Source: Pisolithus tinctorius | Lineage: Eukaryota; Basidiomycota; Agaricomycetes; Boletales; Pisolithaceae | Direction: 5' to 3' | NCBI GenBank assembly: GCA_024663395.1 | Contig: JANFAH010000017.1 | Span: forward strand, 1,178,001 to 1,242,000 | DNA length: 64,000 bases | In this document: positions 57,722 to 64,000 of the stretch, piece by piece | Numbering within the stretch: position 1 is the first letter of the stretch | How the letters are laid out: every line of letters starts with the position of its first letter | Made by a program: the position numbers and the translations under genes | Notes under the pieces: generated by a model | What the model saw: only the letters and a program-made list of their open reading frames with translations | Told to the model about the DNA's origin: nothing | The model's database searches: none

Positions 57722-58436
57722 TGTCAAGTCCGGGCCTACTCCGACCAACTCCGACGCTTAATAAGGTCTAGAGGAGGGTCCGGAAGCAAGTCCGACACAG
57801 AAGAACAGAACTCCAACTAGCGGAGTGTTGGCAGGAACGAAGTCCGCTGAGACAGAGGTGGAGCGGAGTGAGGGCGTCGGGTTTAGCTCGTGCGCTACCC
57901 CCTTGCACGATCTCAGCCCTCGTATTTCAGAGGGAGAGTACAGACAGAGAGTCGGGGATAACTCCGACAGACAGAAGACGGAATCAGAGGGAGTAGGAAC
58001 TAAGTTGATATTCGTACTGAAGAACAGCGGAGTACAGTACATGCTTTTATACTGCTATGGAGGTACAGTAACCAGAATCGGAACTGACATATGGAGACTC
58101 ATAAATTTTCAAGTAAAACTTCCTGGACGACGAATAAAGGGTAGACGGAGGACATACGAACGGGTAACACAGAACATCTAGAAAAGGAAATAGTCCAGGC
58201 GCTGGACCATTGCGGTGAGCGCGCTGCGGAGTACCTGACTGCGAAGGTAGTCACATGACCCCTCAGAGGACGGACCGCTTGGTCCGGTAGGAGAGAGACA
58301 CAAGTCCGACAGCAGTTGGAGCGGAGATGGTTCATAGACGATAGAAGGTGGGCGGAGTTGGTGCGGAGTGAGTGAATGACCGGCGGAAAAGGTTGTGGAG
58401 TGAGTAAAGACCTATGACGATCGCACGGTCATGACA
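57722..58436. mobile_element. Solo LTR, 715 bp, with GTAGA target duplication
   Basis: Begins TGTCAAGTCC and ends GGTCATGACA, so it has the TGTCA..TGACA ends of an LTR. GTAGA stands on both sides (57,717-57,721 and 58,437-58,441). A TATA-like TTTTATACTG occurs at about 58,046. No internal retroelement genes are present, so it is a solo LTR left by recombination. It is rich in CG and in CCGAC/GTCCG words, unlike the surrounding transposon. Confidence 0.9.
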
Positions 58437-58462
58437 GTAGAGGATTATCTAATGTGTATCTA

Positions 58463-61140
58463 CTAGGCCAGGACTGCTTCGATTGACATCATGGCACGCT
58501 GCGACACTTGCCGATGTTGTTTTTGTTTGCGCACTGCCCACTCTGCTGCCTGCCCTGTCAAGCCCAGCCTGTATGCACTCATGAAACAATATGAACGGTT
58601 GATGAATCGGCACAATACCTCAACAGGGCATGAATCAAGAATTTCAGTCACTGCTTCCTTTGCAGCAGCAAAATTTGGTTTTGCAACCTGGCAGTAGCAA
58701 TACTTACACCACCCCCAGTACTTCATAGATTAGAATGATTAGCATATGCAATAATTGACAGAACAGTTGACAAGAACGAACCATTTCTATTGGATTGAGT
58801 TCACAATGGAACTTTGGTAAGAAGATACACTCATGCCCAGCATCTCTAATTAATTGCTCGAGCATTGAAATCTGGTTTCGGAAGTCATCCTGCTGACTTA
58901 GGAGCCATGCCATGCAACAACCAGTACTTTCAAACTGGCAAACAGGGCTGCACTTGGCTTGTAAGCCATGTATGTTGAATCCTCGCTCCTCCAGGACAGA
59001 CTGTAAGCCTTTTGGCTCACCATTTGGTGTCGTCATTTTTTGGAGGTGTCCACATTTCATAGGGTCTGGATTTGATTGTGGGATAATAGTGTCATGTCAT
59101 TTGTGTTGTTTGCCACCATCACTTTTGTTCATTTCAAAGGCACGCAATGCATCAGGGGGTAATGTTGCATGGGCAGATGAGTTATCAAAGACAAACAATG
59201 CCTGGCAATCCTGTCCATTAACCCTTTCATGAATCTGAATTGCAGATTTCATCTGATCCAGAAGGTTTTTCATGTGTCCACCAAGGATCACCATTAGCGC
59301 CACCAGGATATATTATCCTTCATGCATCCTCAGTTATTTGCCCATCACTGTTGCATGAAACCAGTCATCCATCCTCTGATGTAATGAAATCTGAGACATG
59401 AATGAGTCACCCACGCCCCTTTTTGCACAGTATTTGCTCATTTTGACAAAGCCTGAACTTTCAATAAGGATCAATTCTATTGCAACTTCAAACAATCAAC
59501 TTACCATGCAACATTCACTTCATCATTTGCATGAAAACAGCATTCGTCATGGAAATAGGCCTTAATCCTTCGTTGCCCTGTCTCTAAGTTGGGCTCAGTT
59601 CGAATAAGTTCTGGTCCTTCAAAATGGATCATCTGCTGCTCATACCCCTCCATCTGAGGTAAGAAGACATTTTTCTGATGTTCAACAACATCATCACGTT
59701 CATGCCCATCCATGTAAACACCTTTTCGAATCACAGTTTTCCTCCAGCCAAGTTTTATAAGCCACCGATGAGCAGTCCGTTCGCTAATTGGCCGCTTTGG
59801 GTTAATTCTGAGCTGTGGAAAAATGGTTGTATTGACAGCACACTGTAATGCTTGTGGAGTCACTTTCCCAGCTGGTAGATTTGAAAGCCATGCACGACAA
59901 TGGTTTTGGACTGATTCATCATGAAGAAATGAATGGCCATTCCATCCTCTTTTTTCACGTGGTAGCTGCTCAAAGACTTGATAGTGGCGAGCAAGTGCAC
60001 AAACAGAATGTGCAAAATAGGTGCCCTTTCCATCATGCCATTGCCTTGCAATCTCAAGACTTGCATTAATTTGAGACACTCCTTTCAGCCGAAGGGTGGC
60101 AAAGCTCAAAAGAATGCGCAGCTGGTTGAGTTGTGACAATGGTAAGGTTTTCAAGTGTTTCTTCAGATCGCCTTGAATCTGATCACGGAGGGCCTTCCAA
60201 TCATGAATCTTGCCACCACCACTCGTCATCACCTCAAGTTCATCTTCCCAGTCTTCGGCATCTCCTTCATTCTCAGCAACTTCTTTGACATCTCCCTCCA
60301 GTTGGACATCAATCCCCGACCCACTGATATCACCAATTTGAGGATCAGGCTCGTCAAGATCAGATGACAAGCAGGATGACCTCTCATGCAGCATTGCTGA
60401 GTCAGACTGGTCCCCATCCAACTCCAGATCACTTGAACTGAATCATTCAGAAGCCAGTCGGACTCATGGGATGGCCTGCTCAGAATTATGACGAGAATTG
60501 TGACTTTGGTCCACTAAATGCAACTTTGGCATGTTCGATGCCGATGATGTGACAGGATGGCAAGTTGAAGCATTGGACAAGGCTTTCTTGAATCCAAATG
60601 CATCCAGGTTTGTCTGACTTTTCCACTGTACCCTGTATCGGCTGCGAGTGCGCTCTGACTTGCTCATGACATCAGGGCCAATTTTATAGGTTATCGGGCG
60701 TGCTGATGAAGACAGTGAGGTTAGTCTCGTCTTCTGAAATGCTTCGATCACTCACGTCTATGCATCGCAGCATGTTTTTGCTGCTGTCTTCGTAATCCCT
60801 CTGGTATCCAGTCCAGATCCATGTCACCTTCCCTCGCCACCATCTCAGCAAGTTTCTGACTGAACTCTTTGTCATTCAGGTGCCCCAGTTCCACCTCTTC
60901 ATCGACATCAGACTCATCAGTTGCATAGTTGCCACAATATTCCTCTTCGAAGTTTGTTTTCAGGCCATAGGTGTCCAGTTCTCCTTGGATATTGTCGTCG
61001 TCCTGATTTTCAAGCTCCAAGTTGACAGCCAGTAGTATGGGATCCATTTCCGACCTATTTTGCAGCTCTGGTAGCTTTTTCTGCTGGCCACGAAAGCCGG
61101 ATATGTTCTTTTGTTTTTTCTTTGGGTGACCTCCAGCCAT
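58463..61140 (-). pseudogene. DDE transposase of the TA-targeting element, decayed
   Basis: The start at 61,140 (MAGGHPKKKQKNISGFRGQQ) is followed by an acidic region, IHDWKALRDQIQGDLKKHLK, a helix-turn-helix-like part (ERTAHRWLIKLGWRKTVIRK) and MDGHERDDVVEHQKNVFLP. The catalytic blocks are FHDECCFHAND (first Asp), ALFVFDNSSAHATLPPDALR (second Asp), and CIFLPKFHCELNPIEM (third acidic residue). A last exon has YWGWCKYCYCQV and ends MMSIEAVLA at 58,463. Breaks: a frame change near 59,290 (WWTHEK to NLLDQMK) and a TGA after KQHK at about 59,085. The TGA, the H before it, and Cys residues in KYCYCQV, VLCRF and RSYCFM fit CGN arginine codons lost by CpG deamination. The family is common in agaricomycetes. 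Confidence 0.75.
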
Positions 61141-61440
61141 GGGTTGCACTGCCAGCCTCAGATCTGCCCATTTTTTAAAATTGAAATAGGTACTATTCTG
61201 TTCTTTTCATTGATGGAGTCTAACCCAGCTTAGCAAAAGGAGTTGATTGTGCATTTTTCCGTGTTTTTACCCTTTTTTTTGGCTACACCACCAATATTTT
61301 CGGCCTCAAGGGGGTCAAACTGACTTTTCTGGGGAATCGGATCGTGCAACTATTTAATTAGGAGTACAGACACCCTATCTACACCATTTATGAGTATATC
61401 TGACAGTTGTGTGAGCTAGGAAAACTCGGCCACCATATTA

Positions 61441-61464
61441 GTTGAGTTTATGTGTCCGCAACTG
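61441..61464. repeat. Right terminal inverted repeat
   Basis: 24 bp, perfect inverse of 57,524-57,547, followed by TA. Confidence 0.9.
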
Positions 61465-62877
61465 TATACCGTAGTACTGTCACTCCGCCATGGCGAGCAC
61501 ACCTTGAGTTCTTCCGATGATGGACAGCCTGTTGCGTTTCGAAGCTTGTGAACGTCTTACCCCCACTCGCACACTCCCGCTCAGAACCATATGTGTTCCG
61601 ATTAACCACGGAAAATGTTTTCCGCCATCAATCCAACATCTCTCTTCGGACCCGTTTGTCTGTACTCTGGCGCATCTCGAAGTTACCGTTCTTTTATGTT
61701 CATAGCTATCAGCGTTTCGTTTATTTGTTCTTCTAATGTTCTCAGGCTATTTCTACTAAGTACCTGTGATTCTGCTCACATGAATCATTGACGACGACCT
61801 GGCGCAAATGGAAAATGTGTTCTGGTGGACCCCACATCGAAACCTCCCTCTAACTTCTTCGCTCTGCTGACGCCCGGGTGCAGCAGCCATACTCTGGTAT
61901 TCACATGACGCTAGTCCCTTTAGGTTGAAAATTTGAATATCGCTCTGCGATGTTTGCCAACGCGAAACTCATTTGTTTCTCACTGGCTTAATACTGAAGC
62001 CACGGTGTCCTTCACAGGATGCCGGCGAGAGGAGGTCGTTGCCTTCAACCTACCCTCCACTGGCGCCAAACTTGGCTTGCGTCGCTTGCACAGATATCTC
62101 GCTGATGGGTTTGAGCCCGAATGGCCATGCGCGTGTTGTTAACAACAGAGTTCAAATTTTCTGTTTTTCAAGGGTCCCCTAGGCACAGACAACATCCATG
62201 GCTCGCAAGATCTCCGTCCTCGAATGCCACTTGATGTAAGTATACAGTGACCTACCGGCCTGTCTCTGGGGTATTATCTAACATGTAAGGTCTGGAGTCC
62301 ATGGGGGTTTATTTAGCGGGTGTTCAAACTGAGTGGGGGGTTATGGGATGCAGTCAGGTCAGCATGATGTTCTCCATCGCACGATCTTAGATGACGAGGC
62401 TGATGCGACGCTTTTACGTGATAACGAAACGTCTCGGGGACTTCGAACACAACTTCAGTCAGCCAACGAAATTCCGACAATCAAACAGACGCCGCTCGCG
62501 CTGGCCCTTATATGTCCATTCCGGCATTTGCAAATTGCCGGGCTTCCATCATATCATACTCCAGGTATGTGGTGGAAGTCAGCATCACCCTTTCTCCGCC
62601 ACCAGCGCTGGGTGAATGAGGACATAGGTTCGTTACTCCTTATAGAGGCAGAAGTCGAAACAGAATGATTCAAAGTTATGAAGACCGCATTCATCTGATC
62701 GCAATTGTGTCGGCGCAAACGGGCGTCGTTGGGTATCCCCCCGAATGGATATAGTGTCACACCGGGCACCAACCTCACAGTTCAAGCTTAACGCCCTGTA
62801 AATTACCATATCTACAACATAGACTAGGTGTTCTGAGGGCGCATTCAGAACGCCTTACGGGTTCAGAGGGGGTAGCA
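61465..62877. other. Region without a recognised gene
   Basis: Some plus-strand frames (for example 62,333-62,668) are open but unrecognised. ATG 62,199 followed by GTAAGTATAC at 62,236 could be a first exon of the next gene, but I see no signal peptide there. Confidence 0.4.
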
Positions 62878-63200
62878 GTGGTGATCGGTTTCCAGTCGTG
62901 CGGGGCGAACAGATGTATATCCTCAAATGACGACTTGGGTCAGGTTCTGTACAACGGTTCGTTTAGTCCCAAGTACCACGAACTGACATCCCCACCTTAC
63001 AAGAACTTTACTATCGAGGTCCCTAATACAGCCCCAGATAGGACCGCCCTAATTAGGGTTGTCCGCGTCACCCTTATTGGGGTGAGTTGTTCGCTGCACT
63101 GATCCTTGCGGGTGAACGTGGACGTGTTTATACATTTCTTTCGTAGGCCGGCTATTAGCCCTACATGGAGGCCTTGAATACAACGGGGAATATTGCATGA
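62878..63200 (+). pseudogene. Exons resembling a basidiomycete secreted protein, broken
   Basis: The open stretch reads VVIGFQSCGANRCISSNDDL, GQVLYNGSFSPKYHE, PPYKNFTIEVPNTAPDRTAL and VRVTLIG. A GT donor at 63,081 and an acceptor at about 63,145 lead to AGY, TAG (63,155-63,157), then PYMEALNTTGNI. The last block aligns with the usual continuation in a family of small secreted basidiomycete proteins with a Cys pair and a PYMEALN-like end. The TAG breaks it, and I found no start or signal peptide. Function unknown. Confidence 0.45.
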
Positions 63201-64000
63201 CGAGCAGTGAGGTTGCAAATTATGGTTACTGGCTTCGCGTGGCACACACTAACATTCCATGGATATCTGGACATTACTGATACTCTTTCTTCTATGTGCT
63301 CTGTACAGTTACCGTCATTCGTTCCCTAATGGGCTTTTGGATACTTTCGTCAAGCATTACAGAGGTAGTGAGCTGACCGTGTCCTCTCAGAGGTCGGTTA
63401 AATACCCTCAGCGAATGTGCTTGATCACTGAATCGGTTTCTGTAGCTGTTTTGCTTGTAAATACAAGCGGTTCAGATGAAAGCATTCACCAGCACCCTGC
63501 CAGACATCAAGTGTCCAAAAGGTTTGCAACTGATATCACATCGCCTAGTACGGTCCCACCCAGGCCGAAACTTCTGACTGATTGCGATGTATGTTAACAT
63601 CCGAATGAACCACGATAGGAATAATTATGCATGTCCTTGTGAAGAGTATGTTGATTATGGGGCACGACACTGCAGCGACGCCAAATCTTCTAGTGGAGAA
63701 TAACGTTCACATTGCGACGGGCGTCGACATACCTATTACCATTTTCACGGCATTTTGAATGTATGGATACTAGTGATTGTACAGATTCAGTTGACGACGG
63801 CACCCATACAAGGGGGGGAAGCCAAGGGTAAGATAGCGTGGAGGGGTCTGTTGCAGGCGAGGTGGAGAACTTGACATGGACTGTCTCCCGAACGAAGGTG
63901 ACATATGTCTTGTCTCCGCAACCGCCACTCTTACCTATCCACTTACCTGAAGTATGATCGACGGGCACCACAGGGATATGAGATACTCACGTATCAACCC
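63201..64000. other. Right end of window, unassigned
   Basis: A minus-strand frame at 63,971-63,690 contains CGDKTYVTFVRETVHVKFST and STLSYPWLPPLVWVP after an AG acceptor. It may be the 3' exon of a gene continuing beyond the window. I do not recognise the family. Confidence 0.4.

Larger units (their letters stand above)
57524..61464. mobile_element. TA-targeting DDE transposon (3,941 bp), split by a solo LTR
   Basis: The first 24 bases from 57,524 (CAGTTGCGGACACATAAACT..) are mirrored exactly at 61,441-61,464. TA lies directly outside both ends (57,522-57,523 and 61,465-61,466), the hallmark of Tc1/mariner-like insertion. Similarity of the ends continues imperfectly for about 15 bp more (GTGGC). 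The only gene is a minus-strand transposase. The element's own sequence is partly CpG-poor while the inserted LTR is CpG-rich. Confidence 0.9.

Noticed and set aside
1..64000. tRNA, rRNA or other structured RNA genes
   Set aside because: I saw no cloverleaf-like stretch with A and B boxes and no rRNA-like sequence. A covariance-model scan would be needed to exclude them.

Overview
The window is nuclear DNA of a filamentous basidiomycete, most likely an agaricomycete. The genes have many short GT-AG introns. The families present are a Skn7/Prr1-type regulator, a NIMA-related kinase, BTB/POZ proteins, a DUF2235 hydrolase, MBOAT wax-synthase-like and monocarboxylate-transporter-like membrane proteins, CACTA and TA-targeting DNA transposons, and a TET/JBP oxygenase. 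I cannot name the species; Boletales is only a guess from family composition.

The window has two halves. Positions 1 to about 20,360 are almost without CpG and rich in TpG and CpA, as expected for long-methylated, deaminated DNA. This half holds six classes of tandem repeat (206, 223, 43, 21, 52 and 82 bp units) and gene fossils: a TET/JBP dioxygenase, an XPG/GEN1-like nuclease, a Ty3-type gag and a BTB gene. Their stop codons and lost arginines fit CGN to TGN or CAN changes. An 82-bp satellite of 44 units (15.84-19.45 kb) has a higher-order period of six units in its right part. The CpG-free block ends abruptly inside a P-loop GTPase gene (21,110-19,765, minus): its 3' exons lack CpG and its 5' exons have it. 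Just beyond lies a BTB gene (21.3-22.7 kb) that is the CpG-bearing relative of the decayed copy at 13.5-14.4 kb.

From 22.7 to 34.5 kb CpG is normal, but several usually conserved genes are broken: a Skn7-type regulator, dephospho-CoA kinase, AP endonuclease APN1, a truncated MFS transporter and perhaps a DUF2235 hydrolase. From about 35 to 43 kb there is a CACTA (tnp2-type) transposon with a convergent coiled-coil partner gene. From 43.7 to 53.5 kb two apparently complete MFS paralogues face each other and enclose an orphan gene, a wax-synthase-like gene and a small TA-flanked element. A NIMA-related kinase (57,332-54,458, minus) looks intact.

A TA-targeting DDE transposon with 24-bp perfect terminal inverted repeats (57,524-61,464) sits 190 bp upstream of the kinase start and is itself split by a 715-bp solo LTR with a GTAGA duplication. 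The last 2.5 kb holds a degraded exon resembling a secreted protein. All calls come from reading the sequence; no database search was run.
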